A stretch of 64,000 bases of DNA from Actinomyces qiguomingii (GCF_004102025.1 NZ_CP025228.1:868001-932000), one strand, 5' to 3'. Shown: positions 33,881 to 42,766, numbered from the stretch's first letter. Notes: generated from the letters alone by a model not told the origin. Program-made: numbers and translations.

Positions 33881-34501
33881 CTACTCACTCCGGGCGGCGA
33901 TCCACTTCAGGATCGCCTCATGATCGACGGCGTCCAGATCCGTGGCGTCCACCTCCAGCAGGTCTCCGAGGCGGAAGGCGTCATAACCGCGCGTGGTGCA
34001 GCGACGGTAGAACTCCTCACGGGTCAGCAGCCCGGTGGCCGCGGTACGGTCCTTCAGCGTGTCGCCACGGTGATAGTGGTCGACGATATGACCCAAATGC
34101 CGTGAGGGATCCAAATCCCGCCGCTGCTGTCGTTCGAACAGCACTTCCAGGTCGGCTGTCAGCCGGATCGTCATCACGGTGGCCCGGTGTCGCTCGCACA
34201 GCGCCCGCAGCGTCGGTTCCTGCTTATCGCTGAAGGGGTAGTCTGACACCACCATGGCTGCGCTGTCATGGGCATGACCAAGGGCCGTGTCCAGATCAGA
34301 GAAGAACAGCCGCAGCGCCATGTCATCCAGTTCCCGTTTCTGAGCGGCGTCGTCGAAGCCGTACCGCTCCCAAAGCGCCTCTTTGACGACGTCGATCGAT
34401 ACCTGAGTGCAATTTGGGAAGCATGCCCTGATGCGTGAGCACAGGTGGGTCTTACCGGTGCCGGGCAGGCCGGCGAGCAATACGAGCACTGCGCCAGTCA
34501 T
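33881..34501 (-). CDS. P-loop kinase-like protein of the PTS operon
   Basis: 206 residues from ATG 34501, with GGAAGG eight bases upstream (ATG 34507 is two codons earlier). Walker A GLPGTGKTHLCSR lies at about 11-23, and VVSDYPFSDKQEPTL, RLTADLEVLFERQQRRD and HLGHIVDHYH follow. It resembles the AAA_33/zeta-toxin/chloramphenicol-phosphotransferase-like group of small kinases. The substrate is unknown; phosphorylation of a sugar or of an intermediate handled by the adjacent aldolase is a reasonable guess. It lies 25 bp after the aldolase gene and 2 bp before the regulator. Confidence 0.7.
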   Translation of the reverse strand: MTGAVLVLLAGLPGTGKTHLCSRIRACFPNCTQVSIDVVKEALWERYGFDDAAQKRELDDMALRLFFSDLDTALGHAHDSAAMVVSDYPFSDKQEPTLRALCERHRATVMTIRLTADLEVLFERQQRRDLDPSRHLGHIVDHYHRGDTLKDRTAATGLLTREEFYRRCTTRGYDAFRLGDLLEVDATDLDAVDHEAILKWIAARSE

Positions 34502-34526
34502 GGCCATCGCCTTCCAGGTCGTGGAC

Positions 34527-35372
34527 TCATTCGGGGCGGTGTCCCATGAACAACGCGATCTTGCGGGCGACGATGTCACCGACGACGTCGTTGCAGGGCA
34601 CGATGTTGTTGCGCAGCGAGGCATTGACCTTGGTGGCCCCGAAGGTCTCCTGTGCCTTGCGGGTCCAGCCAACCAGCAGTTCCGTGCCGACATTGAACTT
34701 GCGGATGCCCCGGGCGGTCAGCGCAGGGTAGTCGGACTCGTCCACGCCGGTGCCGCCGTGCACCACCAGGGGCACGGCGACGGCGTCGTCGATACGGCCG
34801 AGCAGGTCCAGGTCGATCTTGGTTTTCGACTTGAACTGGCCATGGTTGGTGCCGATGCTGACGGCGAGCGCGTCGCAGTCGACTTCGCTGAGGAACTGCT
34901 GGGCCTCCTCCGGCTGGGTGTACCTGCCCTCCCGGTTGCGGATGCCCTCCTCCGTACCGCCGATGGTGCCGATCTCCGTCTCCACGGAGACCCCGTGCTC
35001 ATGGGCGAAGGCGACCACGCGACGCGATTTGGCCACATTCTCGGTGAAGGGCAGCTGGGAGCCGTCGAACATTACTGAGGAGTATCCGGCCGTGACGGCG
35101 TCGCGGATATCGGTCAGGTCGGTGGCGTGGTCCAGGTGCAGGGCGACGTCGACGATCTCATCCTCGGCCATCGCCCGGCACACCGCCACCAGGTTCTTCA
35201 TGCCCACATAGCGGGCGGTGCCGGGTGAGGTCTGGATAATGATCGGGGATCCCAGGTCGCGGGCGGCGCGGATCATTGCCGGGACCATTTCCAGGTTGTG
35301 GGCGTTGAAAGCGCCGACGGTGTACCCGACGCGCCGGGCCTCGGCGAGTATGGGGGTGATTGGCAGATACAT
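34527..35372 (-). CDS. Class II fructose/tagatose-bisphosphate-type aldolase
   Basis: 281 residues. Class II marks: AFNAHNLEMVPAMI, HLDHATD with catalytic Asp81 and zinc ligand His82, VETEIGTIGG with the metal-binding glutamate, the zinc histidines in TNHGQF and VVHGGTGV, and FNVGTELL for phosphate binding. It cleaves a ketose (bis)phosphate into dihydroxyacetone phosphate and an aldehyde. The position in a PTS operon suggests it acts on the imported sugar phosphate, possibly after a second phosphorylation by the neighbouring kinase-like protein. Tagatose-, fructose- and other phosphates cannot be told apart. Confidence 0.88.
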   Translation of the reverse strand: MYLPITPILAEARRVGYTVGAFNAHNLEMVPAMIRAARDLGSPIIIQTSPGTARYVGMKNLVAVCRAMAEDEIVDVALHLDHATDLTDIRDAVTAGYSSVMFDGSQLPFTENVAKSRRVVAFAHEHGVSVETEIGTIGGTEEGIRNREGRYTQPEEAQQFLSEVDCDALAVSIGTNHGQFKSKTKIDLDLLGRIDDAVAVPLVVHGGTGVDESDYPALTARGIRKFNVGTELLVGWTRKAQETFGATKVNASLRNNIVPCNDVVGDIVARKIALFMGHRPE

Positions 35373-35481
35373 GGCTGATGGGTCCTTTCAATACGGGGAT
35401 TGAGGCCTATGCGGCCGACGACGCCGCTGCCGGCCTTCGGGTCGCGGCGCCCGGAGGGGTGGCATTTGGCGCAGTGGACGG

Positions 35482-35904
35482 TTAGAACTGTGAACGCATG
35501 ACTCGTTTGGAAAGTGCGGTCAGGCCGTCGAGCTTGGCCGTCCATTCTTCAATTGCGGCGTCATCGCGCGCCTTGGCGGCTGCCTTTAGGCGGTCGTTGT
35601 ACAGGGAGAGCAGGGCGCTGTAGGCCGGTCCGAACTGCTCGCGGATCGCCATGGAGGCCTCGTAGCTTTCGATGGCGGCGTCATAATCACCGAGTTGCTG
35701 GAGAAGGCCGCCGCGTTCGTTGAGTAGCCTGATGCGTTCCTCTGGATCGGTTAGTTCCTCCAGTTGAGCCGTGAGTGCCGAGGCACGTTCCCGTAGGGCC
35801 TCCTTGGTGGTGTGGTCCTGTGAGGCTTCGGGCTGGGCGACGGCGTCGGCGGCCTGGGCGGGCTGGTTCCCGCTCTGCTTGCGTCTTCTGTTGAATAGTC
35901 CCAT
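35482..35904 (-). CDS. Small TPR-like protein in the PTS operon
   Basis: 140 residues from ATG 35904 (GAGG six bases before), overlapping the end region of the EIIC gene. After a basic start (GLFNRRRKQSG) and a disordered stretch, helices with EERIRLLNERGGLLQQLGDY and DAAIESYEASMAIREQFGPA form one or two TPR-type repeats. No membrane segment. TPR proteins are adaptors; why one sits in a sugar-uptake operon is unclear. It also resembles a lone repeat unit found in many actinobacteria. Confidence 0.65.
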   Translation of the reverse strand: MGLFNRRRKQSGNQPAQAADAVAQPEASQDHTTKEALRERASALTAQLEELTDPEERIRLLNERGGLLQQLGDYDAAIESYEASMAIREQFGPAYSALLSLYNDRLKAAAKARDDAAIEEWTAKLDGLTALSKRVMRSQF

Positions 35905-35912
35905 GTCATGCC

Positions 35913-37205
35913 TCACAGCGCGTTCATGATGGGGCGGACGATGTAGGCGAACAGTAGGCCGGCGGTGATGGTGTCGACGTCGGTCGCGGACAGGTTGGGG
36001 AAGCCCAGGTTCATGAAGGTGGTTACCAGCAGCGCCGGAAGCAGTGTGATGAACAGGCCGTGCACTACACCTCCGATGATGGCGCCGCGACGCCCGCCCA
36101 CAGTGTTGCCGAAGATGCCGGCGGTGCCGCCAGCGAAGAAGTTTGTGAGCATGCCGGGCACGATCACGGCGAAGCCGACGGCGGGCAGCGCCACCATGGC
36201 GATCAGGGTGCCGATCGTGGTGGTGATGAAGCCGATGACCACCGCGTTGGGTGCGTAGGGGAACAGCACCGGGCAGTCCAACGCGGGCTTGGAGTCGGGC
36301 ACCAGTTTCATGGAGATGCCGCGGAAGGCGGGGACGATCTCTCCCAGCAGCAGCCTGACGCCGGCCATGAGGACGTAGACGCCGACGACGAACTGAATGG
36401 ACTGCAAGAAGGCGTACATCATGTAGTTCATGGTGCCGACGTCCTCAGCCACCGGCTCGGGCCCGGCTACGGCCGCGACCACGAGGAATAACGGGATCAT
36501 GACTACGGCCAGGGACATGTAGGTGTCTTGCAGGAACTCCAGCGAGCGGGGAAGCTTCAGATCCTCCGTGGAGGGCTGCTTGTCCACATTGCGCTTGCGT
36601 ACCAGCCAGGCGACTCCGGCTTCGACCATGTAGCCGATGGTGCAGAAGTGCCCTAGTGCGATCGCGTCGTTGCCGGTTATGCGGCGCACGATGGGCTGCG
36701 CCAGGGCGGGCATGGCCACGCAGAAGAATCCGCCCACCAGGCTGGCGGCCAGAATCAGCCAGGCGCCACGAAGCCCGGCGGCGTGGCCGAAGACGACGGT
36801 CATGGTGGACATCCACAGCAGTGCCTGACCGGTGAGGAAGATGTACTTCCAGGGAGTGAAGCGAGCCAGCAGGATGTTGACGATGAAAATACCCAGGAAG
36901 GCCAGGGCGATCTGTCCGCCTAGTCCCAGGTTGTTGGTGGCGTAGCCGTTGACGGCCTCAATGCTGGGCACGATCCCGGTGGTGTGGAAGGCCGCCTGGA
37001 ACATGACTCCGAAGTACGTCAGCGTGGTCACCAACACTGCTGATCCGGCCGAGAGCACGTAGAAGCCGAGAATGGTCTTGAACGTGCCGATCACTACTGC
37101 GCCCAGGCCCTTCTTTTGCAGGATCAGGCCGAGCATGGCGATCAGGCCGATAATGATCCCGGCCTGGGTGAGGACGTTGTTGATGATCCAGTTGATTACG
37201 CTCAT
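35913..37205 (-). CDS. PTS EIIC, ascorbate (UlaA/SgaT) family
   Basis: 430 residues with about ten membrane segments. Comparison with UlaA from memory: LQKKGLGAVVIGTFKTILGF near the start, STEDLKLPRSLEFLQD in the cytoplasmic loop (UlaA has SVEDLKLP), GEIVPAFRGISMKLVPDSKP, then LDCPVLFPYAPNAVVIGF, nearly the UlaA FAPNAVVWGF. It transports and phosphorylates L-ascorbate or a related sugar (pentitol). The gene starts within the EIIB stop (ATGA overlap). Substrate is open since no ascorbate-breakdown genes follow. Confidence 0.87.
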   Translation of the reverse strand: MSVINWIINNVLTQAGIIIGLIAMLGLILQKKGLGAVVIGTFKTILGFYVLSAGSAVLVTTLTYFGVMFQAAFHTTGIVPSIEAVNGYATNNLGLGGQIALAFLGIFIVNILLARFTPWKYIFLTGQALLWMSTMTVVFGHAAGLRGAWLILAASLVGGFFCVAMPALAQPIVRRITGNDAIALGHFCTIGYMVEAGVAWLVRKRNVDKQPSTEDLKLPRSLEFLQDTYMSLAVVMIPLFLVVAAVAGPEPVAEDVGTMNYMMYAFLQSIQFVVGVYVLMAGVRLLLGEIVPAFRGISMKLVPDSKPALDCPVLFPYAPNAVVIGFITTTIGTLIAMVALPAVGFAVIVPGMLTNFFAGGTAGIFGNTVGGRRGAIIGGVVHGLFITLLPALLVTTFMNLGFPNLSATDVDTITAGLLFAYIVRPIMNAL

Positions 37206-37510
37206 GCTTGAGCCTCCTTCTCCTGGACGACCGGGAGGAGCTTGGCGGCGATCTCGGTCTTGTCTACGATGTTCTTGAGGAATACGAATGCGATGTCCGG
37301 GTCGAGCTCGTACTTCTCGATCGTCGGCTTGAAGTTCTCGGCGGAGACAATGATGTCCGCGCGCACGCCCGGTATTCCGGAAATGGCCTCGTGTCCCAGA
37401 TTGGCGCGGATGCCGGCGGCGGCGAGGACCTCTTCCGCCTCCATTTGGCAGGCCAGGCTGCTGCCGAGTCCTGCTCCACAGATGAAGCAGATGTCAAGTG
37501 GTCTGGTCAT
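37202..37510 (-). CDS. PTS EIIB (lactose/cellobiose-like fold)
   Basis: 102 residues from ATG 37510, AAGGAG six bases before. It begins MTRPLDICFICGAGLGSSLA; Cys11 in CGAGLGSS is the phosphorylated residue, the P-loop-like motif of UlaB-type EIIB proteins. The rest (GIPGVRADIIVSAENFK, IVDKTEIAAKLLPVV) fits the fold. It passes phosphate from EIIA to the sugar on EIIC. The longer frame upstream of 37510 is not coding. Overlaps EIIC by four bases. Confidence 0.92.
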   Translation of the reverse strand: MTRPLDICFICGAGLGSSLACQMEAEEVLAAAGIRANLGHEAISGIPGVRADIIVSAENFKPTIEKYELDPDIAFVFLKNIVDKTEIAAKLLPVVQEKEAQA

Positions 37511-37581
37511 GGGATACTCCTTCGTGTCTGGACCGGTTTTGGCGACTTCGGGGACTCGGGCTTCGGAGGGAGCCCGGCGGC

Positions 37582-38037
37582 TCATTCCTCCCGGCGGAGG
37601 ATCCGTTGGAACTCCGCGACGGTGCCGGCGGCGACCAGGCGCTCCTGCAGGGGGCGGTCTCCCGCGATCGCCACGAATTCCTTGAGCGCCTGGATGTGGG
37701 AGTCGGCGTCGACGGCGGCCAGGCAGAACACGATGTCTACCGGGTCGTTCTCGGGATGGTTGAAGCTGATGGGATGTTTCAGGGTTAGAACACTCATTGC
37801 CTGTCGTTTCACCCCGGTGTCCGGGCGGGCGTGGGCGAGGACCAGGTGCGGGGATAGCACAATGTAGGGGCCGAAGCGGTCTACGGCTTCGATCATTGCC
37901 TTGACGTACTGGATGGTGATGGAGCCGTCGGCTAGGAGGGGTTCGGCGACGACGGCGATCGCCTGCTGCCAGGTGTCCACGTCCTTGTGAATGATGACGC
38001 GGTCGTCGGTGATCAGGTCGGTCAGTGCTGTACTCAT
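37582..38037 (-). CDS. PTS EIIA (fructose/mannitol type)
   Basis: 151 residues from ATG 38037 (GGAGGAG about eight bases before). VLAHARPDTG with His69 is the phosphorylation site of the EIIA-2/mannitol-fructose class, also seen in UlaC-like EIIA. Other marks: YVKAMIEAVDRFGPYIVLSP and DIVFCLAAVDADSHIQAL. First gene of the operon, phosphorylated by HPr. Its start lies downstream of a family-D array (38164-38226) that may include the promoter region. Confidence 0.92.
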   Translation of the reverse strand: MSTALTDLITDDRVIIHKDVDTWQQAIAVVAEPLLADGSITIQYVKAMIEAVDRFGPYIVLSPHLVLAHARPDTGVKRQAMSVLTLKHPISFNHPENDPVDIVFCLAAVDADSHIQALKEFVAIAGDRPLQERLVAAGTVAEFQRILRREE

Positions 38038-38163
38038 GCCTTCGCTCCTCCGTAGGCATGAGTATCGGGGGAAGGCGTGTGAGCTATCCAACAGAAGTTC
38101 TTCCGCCTGCTGGGGGCATTGAGGAAACTTGGTGGGGTGGACTGAGCTCGGCGTTCCTGCCGC

Positions 38164-38226
38164 TTCGACCGGTCTCGGTGGTGACGACGACCGGTCTCGG
38201 TGGTTATTTCAGCCGGTCTCGGTGGG
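38164..38226 (+). repeat. Family-D 22-bp-period array (3 units)
   Basis: TTCGACCGGTCTCGGTGG, GACGACCGGTCTCGGTGG and TTCAGCCGGTCTCGGTGG begin at 38164, 38186 and 38208. The array lies between the divergent/tandem minus-strand genes ending at 38232 and starting at 38037, so upstream of the PTS operon. Confidence 0.85.
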
Positions 38227-38231
38227 AGGGA

Positions 38232-39056
38232 TCAGCGTAGGCGGCGGGTTACCCACTCAGTGCTCAGGCGCGCAATCTCCTGTGCGGCCGCGTCCCCCTC
38301 GGTCTGTACTTGGTGCAGACGGCTGCCCTCGGGCAGCAGGGGGAATGCCTCCGCGGCTGCGGAGGCCGTGTCTGGGAGCTCCTCGCTCAGGGCTCCATGC
38401 AGCATGAGGATGGGCCAGGGCAGATCGGCCATGGTCCTGTCGGGCGATTGGAGGGAGACGTCCGCGAGAGTCTCTTTGCTCAGCACATCCCATCTACGCG
38501 GGTTTGGGTTGTCATCGGGCAGACGGGTGAGTCCGTGCCGATCGAGCTCGTCGAGCTGCTCGGAGGAGAATACGTTCTCCCACAGGATCGACTGTGGACC
38601 GACCACGGCTCCGGCGACCACGGCGGTGCGCACCTGCGCGGGTCGGGCCAAAAGCGCTGCGGTGGCGCCGAAGCCGTTGGCGTGGATGGCCTGGCGGACA
38701 TAGCCGCGGTTGGCGAGCCAGGCGGACACGGCCTGTAGGTCCTCGATCTCGCCCGCCAGGGTGATTACGTCGTCGTCGGATTCGCCCAGGCCGGAGAAGT
38801 CGAACTGGAGCGTGGCCAGACCTGCTCGGCGGTACTGCTCGGCGAGCTTGTCCAGACTGTGAGCCAGGCCATGACGGTCGGTGAGGAAATCGTGGGCGAG
38901 GATTACGATCCCCTCCTCACGCGTCGGGACGGCGTGACCAGAACCCACGGCTTCTTCATCGAAGGCGTCTGCGTCGAAGGGGGCGGCGCCGTCGGGCAAG
39001 TGCATCGTCGCGGCCAGATTCACGCCACGGGTGGTGTCGATGCGCAAGTTCGCCAT
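38232..39056 (-). CDS. Alpha/beta-hydrolase-fold protein lacking the catalytic serine and histidine
   Basis: 274 residues. The fold is clear: GIVILAHDFLTDRHGLAHSL, LATLQFDFSGLGESDDD, and the elbow region RQAIHANGFGATAALLARP. In active relatives the elbow is GxSxG; here the nucleophile position is Gly128 (N-G-F-G). Near the end, where a histidine is expected after a Gly-Ala-Asp strand, the sequence is QTEGDAAAQEI with no histidine. It is probably a pseudoenzyme or binding protein of the serine-aminopeptidase-like group. It stands alone. Confidence 0.75.
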   Translation of the reverse strand: MANLRIDTTRGVNLAATMHLPDGAAPFDADAFDEEAVGSGHAVPTREEGIVILAHDFLTDRHGLAHSLDKLAEQYRRAGLATLQFDFSGLGESDDDVITLAGEIEDLQAVSAWLANRGYVRQAIHANGFGATAALLARPAQVRTAVVAGAVVGPQSILWENVFSSEQLDELDRHGLTRLPDDNPNPRRWDVLSKETLADVSLQSPDRTMADLPWPILMLHGALSEELPDTASAAAEAFPLLPEGSRLHQVQTEGDAAAQEIARLSTEWVTRRLR

Positions 39057-39455
39057 GACTTCAAACTAGGTCACGGCCAGCCGCAAGTCACGGCGGTTGG
39101 CCCCGTGACCAGGGCAATTGCGCTGGCAGCGTGAAGGTGACGACCCGGTGTCAGCTGCGGTCTGGATAACCGACGCCAGGAGGCGGAGGTCTACGCGGTT
39201 GTCTTGTTGGATGTGGCTGACGGTGGTGGCCGATGGTGCAGGTGTGCCTGTAGCCAGCGGTTGAGGTGTCGTAGAGGATGCCCGCATGGGCGGGAGCAGG
39301 CCCGGCCGGGCCGCGAGCCTGGTTCATCGACTCATCGACCGGCATGTCCAAGCCGGCCGGGCCGGAGGCCGGGTCGGCGCCCACCCCATGGCCGGGGAGG
39401 GCGCCGACGGTGTCAGCGACGATACGGTCGCGGATGTTGACTTCCGTGTGTTGAC
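39057..39455. other. Gene-free stretch between hydrolase and pspA
   Basis: About 400 bp. Short minus-strand frames (for example one with ILYDTSTAGYRHTCTIGHH) might be debris of a lost gene but match nothing I recognise, and the codon pattern is not convincing. Confidence 0.4.
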
Positions 39456-40301
39456 TCAGTATGAGGACTGCTCGTCCTCGGCTGCTACGTCAGGTTGTGC
39501 GCCTTCGGCCTTGAGAGCCTCGAAGGCGGCATCAACGTCGCTGCCGGTGATCTGGGCCGGGGCGGAGGCCGCGGGAAGCGCGGAGTTGCCACCGGCCTTG
39601 AGAGCGGCCAGACGCGCCTCGGCCTCCAACTGCTGGTCCGCGGACTCCAACTCGGCGAACTGCGCCTCCAGGGACGCACCGGCGATCTCCATCTGCCCGG
39701 CGGCCTGCGCCTCGACTCGGCGCACCTGATCCTCGTAGCGGGACAGCTCGCTGGTGGGGTCCATGACATTGATCGAGCGAATGGCGCCCTGTACCTTCAC
39801 CTGAGCCTCGGCGGTCTTCTGGCGGGCGATCAACTGGTCGCGCTTGGACTGCAGTTCGCCAAGCTTGGCCTCCATCTGCTGCAGGCCGAGCTTGAGCTGG
39901 TCGACGACCTGCTGCTGGGAGGCGATCATCGGCTCGGCCTGCTTGGCCTCGTTCTCCGCCGTGATCTGCTTGGTCAGCGCGATCTTGGCCAGAGAGTCCC
40001 ACTTGTCGGCCCCGGCGGCGTCACCGCTGGCGCGCAGCTCATCGGCCTTGCGGGAGGCGGCCAGTGCCTTGTTGCCCCAGTCCTTGGCCTCGGCGACGTC
40101 AGCGTCGTGATCCTTCTCCGCCAGGCGCAGGTTGCCGATGGTCTGGGCTACGGCGTCGCGAGCCTCGGCGATGGAGGCCTTGTAATCGCGCACCAGCTGG
40201 TCGAGCATCTTCTCAGGGTCCTCGGCGCGGTCGATGAGGGCGTTGATATTGGCTCGGGTGAGCTGGGCGATGCGCCCCAGGATCGACTGCTTTTCAGCCA
40301 T
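39456..40301 (-). CDS. pspA: PspA/IM30-family phage-shock protein
   Basis: 281 residues from ATG 40301 (AAGGGAAAG upstream). It begins MAEKQSILGRIAQLTRANIN followed by ALIDRAEDPEKMLDQLVRDY, the characteristic amphipathic start of PspA/Vipp1, then a long coiled coil (about 25-215). The C-terminus after about 225 is Ala/Glu-rich and extended, as in actinobacterial PspA. It assembles into ESCRT-III-like rods on damaged membranes and protects the proton gradient. Next to it is a TPM protein gene, a combination seen in other bacteria. Confidence 0.9.
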   Translation of the reverse strand: MAEKQSILGRIAQLTRANINALIDRAEDPEKMLDQLVRDYKASIAEARDAVAQTIGNLRLAEKDHDADVAEAKDWGNKALAASRKADELRASGDAAGADKWDSLAKIALTKQITAENEAKQAEPMIASQQQVVDQLKLGLQQMEAKLGELQSKRDQLIARQKTAEAQVKVQGAIRSINVMDPTSELSRYEDQVRRVEAQAAGQMEIAGASLEAQFAELESADQQLEAEARLAALKAGGNSALPAASAPAQITGSDVDAAFEALKAEGAQPDVAAEDEQSSY

Positions 40302-40461
40302 GTGCTTTCCCTTCGTCGTGTTCGTCCGGCGGTCGCCGGGCGAGTGTACCGGGACCATAATTCCAGGTAACGGCCAGTCTTTCGCATATAACGGTCAGTT
40401 TCGCCGACGACGATCCTCGGCGTCGGGGCGTGGGTGGCCAGCGCCGTGTGGTGGTGGCGAC

Positions 40462-42663
40462 TCAGAAGCGGCCGCCTCCGCCGCCGAAACCGCCCCCGCG
40501 GCCCCCGCCGAAGCTGCCGCCTCCGCCGCCGAAACCGCCCCCGAAGCCGCCGCCTCGGGACCCGCCGAAGCCGCCGCCGCGGGACCCGCCGAAGCCGCCC
40601 CCGAAGCCGCCGCCGCGCGGCGGACGCGGGCCGCCGCCCCAGCCGCCGTAGTTGCGGCTACCGCCCAGCAGAATGCCGCCGAGCACGAGTGAGCCCAGGT
40701 CGATGCCTCCCTGTCCGGATGAGCCGCCCGAACCGGGGCCCCAGGAACCCGAGTTTCGGACATCCGCCTCCGCCAGGGCCTGCGCCTGCGCCACCAGGGA
40801 CTCTCCGGAGGTCACCTCCGCCAGGGCCGCCGTCGGGTCGGTGTTCTGCAGAGAGGTGGCGGCCGCCGCATGCCGGGCGGCCTCGGCCAGGGCGGTGCGT
40901 GCGGGGGAGCCCACAGCGCCGCGGTAGCTGGTGATGTAGGAGGTCACCGCCGAGATCTGGGAATTGAGCCGGCCCAGGCGCGAGACCAGGGAGGCCCGGG
41001 CGCGCGAGTCGTTCTCCTCCTTCGCCCGCGCCGGTGCCAGGGCGGCGTCGAGTGCGGACTCGGCGCGCTCCAGGTGGTCCAGGGCGGCCAGCGGGTCGCC
41101 GTCAGGATTTGAGGCGGCGCGTCCCTCGGCCACGGCCGCCTCGGCGTCGGCCACCAGCGGCTGCAGCGATGCCGCGGGCACCTGCCCCGCCAGCCGTCGG
41201 GCGTCCACTAGATCGGAGGAGATGGAGACGATAGCCGCCTCCAGATCTGCCTGGGCCCGTTCCAGCCGCTCACGTACGCCACTGACCTGCCCGGCCAGAT
41301 CGCCGGCCTGAGCGATCGAGGCCTGAGCGATGCGCACCTGCTCAACGGCCGTGGAGTGGTTGCCTGCCTCCACGCTGGAGCGGGCCTGGTCCAGGGCGGT
41401 CCGGCCCGCCTCCACCAGTTTGCGGGCGCGCGCGGGCGCCTCGGCGATGGAGCTGAGCGCCGTGGCGGGGTAGGTGGCGTGCAGGGTGACCAACAGCGTA
41501 TCCGCCGCGGTGACGGCCTGCTCGGCCTCGTCGGCGCGCTGGGCGGTCTCCGCTATGGAACGGGGCAGGTTCTCCTCAATGCCGCGCCGCTCCTTGAACG
41601 CCTCCTCCTGGACCTGGATGACCGCGGTGGCCTCGTTGCAGCGCATCAGAATCTCCTGGCACAGCTGCCGCTGCTGGGACTCGTCGGCGGCCCCGTCCAA
41701 CCGGCCGCGCAGCTCGAATGCCTGGGCGACATGCTCCTGGGCGGTGGTCAGCGCAGCGGTGAAGGCGTCGGTGGCGGACAGACCGAACTGGGCCTGCGCG
41801 TAAGAAAGTTCTTCGGCCGCCGAGCGCACGGCGTCGTCAGTGCTCACCAAGGTGGCGCCCGCGCGGGTGCGCAGCTGCTCCAGGGGCTCGGCAGGCTGGA
41901 CGGCCTGGCCGGTGCCGGTGTTTCGCTTGCGGCTGCGGCTGTAGGCGATGGCGCCCACGGCGCCCACACCGACGACGGTCAGGCCCACCCCCAGGGCGGC
42001 GCCGGAGCCGCCCGAGCCGGAGCCGGTGGCGTCGGCAATGGCGGCCACGGCGCCGTCGTAGTTCCCACTGCGCAGGGCCTGCTGGATATCGCTGCGTACG
42101 GAGGCCATCTTGGAGTCGGACCAGACGGAGTCGTAGGTCGAGCCGCCGAAAGCGAAGGTGTTGGTGCCGTCGGCGGGCATGTTGATAACCAGCAGCAGGT
42201 CGGTGGTGTCGAACCCGGATGCCTCCCAGGCCTTGGCGGCGTATTGCTCGGCGGTCTGGGAGGCGTCGCGCATGGTGACGATCCACAGGCCAATGCCGTC
42301 CTCGGCCAGTTTGTCTACGGCCGCCTGGGCGAGGTCGGCGTTGAGCAGGCCCGCGTCGTCGTTGATGTGGCCGGCAATACGCGTCGATACTTCTGCCGGC
42401 ACGATTGCGGCACTGGCGGTAGCTGTCAAGGAGGTCGCGGTGAAGGCGCCGGTCTCGGCGCCTGGCGCGGCACTCGCCGTCGGCACGGTTCCAGCGGCGG
42501 CTACGGCGCCGAGCAGCACGGCACCGATCGCGAAGCGGGCGATGCGCCGGGGCACGGGCAAGGACAACGCCGGTCCGTGAGCTCTGCAAGAACGGCAGGA
42601 CCTGGCGTAGGCAGTGGGGCCCGTGGAGGTGGGGCCCGTGGACGGGCGGGCAAATGATCGCAT
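40462..42663 (-). CDS. TPM-domain membrane protein with Gly/Arg-rich tail
   Basis: About 733 residues from ATG 42663 (ribosome site weak; ATG 42684 also possible). A signal peptide (IARFAIGAVLLGAVAAAGTV...ASAA) is followed by a TPM domain (RIAGHINDDAGLLNADLAQA, GIGLWIVTMRDASQTAEQYA, DLLLVINM), a membrane segment (about 225-245, LGVGLTVVGVGAVGAIAY), then about 400 mostly coiled-coil residues. The last ~65 residues are repeats of GGGFGGSRGG type. TPM proteins are linked to photosystem repair in plants and to envelope stress in bacteria. Its neighbour pspA supports a stress role. Confidence 0.8.
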   Translation of the reverse strand: MRSFARPSTGPTSTGPTAYARSCRSCRAHGPALSLPVPRRIARFAIGAVLLGAVAAAGTVPTASAAPGAETGAFTATSLTATASAAIVPAEVSTRIAGHINDDAGLLNADLAQAAVDKLAEDGIGLWIVTMRDASQTAEQYAAKAWEASGFDTTDLLLVINMPADGTNTFAFGGSTYDSVWSDSKMASVRSDIQQALRSGNYDGAVAAIADATGSGSGGSGAALGVGLTVVGVGAVGAIAYSRSRKRNTGTGQAVQPAEPLEQLRTRAGATLVSTDDAVRSAAEELSYAQAQFGLSATDAFTAALTTAQEHVAQAFELRGRLDGAADESQQRQLCQEILMRCNEATAVIQVQEEAFKERRGIEENLPRSIAETAQRADEAEQAVTAADTLLVTLHATYPATALSSIAEAPARARKLVEAGRTALDQARSSVEAGNHSTAVEQVRIAQASIAQAGDLAGQVSGVRERLERAQADLEAAIVSISSDLVDARRLAGQVPAASLQPLVADAEAAVAEGRAASNPDGDPLAALDHLERAESALDAALAPARAKEENDSRARASLVSRLGRLNSQISAVTSYITSYRGAVGSPARTALAEAARHAAAATSLQNTDPTAALAEVTSGESLVAQAQALAEADVRNSGSWGPGSGGSSGQGGIDLGSLVLGGILLGGSRNYGGWGGGPRPPRGGGFGGGFGGSRGGGFGGSRGGGFGGGFGGGGGSFGGGRGGGFGGGGGRF

Positions 42664-42724
42664 CAGGGGTAATCGTCCCTGCATAGGAGGGGGACGGCAA
42701 GCGTTTTCGCCGCTGGCACGTAAC

Positions 42725-42766
42725 TTCGACCGATCTCGGCGGTTATGTCGACAGGTCGCGGTGAGG
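42725..42766 (+). repeat. Family-D array, degenerate (2 units)
   Basis: TTCGACCGATCTCGGCGG at 42725 and GTCGACAGGTCGCGGTGAGG at 42747, 22 bp apart. It lies between the divergent TPM gene and amidotransferase gene. Confidence 0.65.

Noticed and set aside
37511..38059. Upstream extension of the EIIB frame to 285 codons
   Set aside because: The part before 37510 is Arg/His/Pro-rich, overlaps the EIIA gene in another frame, and a strong ribosome site stands at 37510.
39057..39455. Transposase remnant
   Set aside because: Short frames hint at gene debris, but no transposase motif could be recognised.
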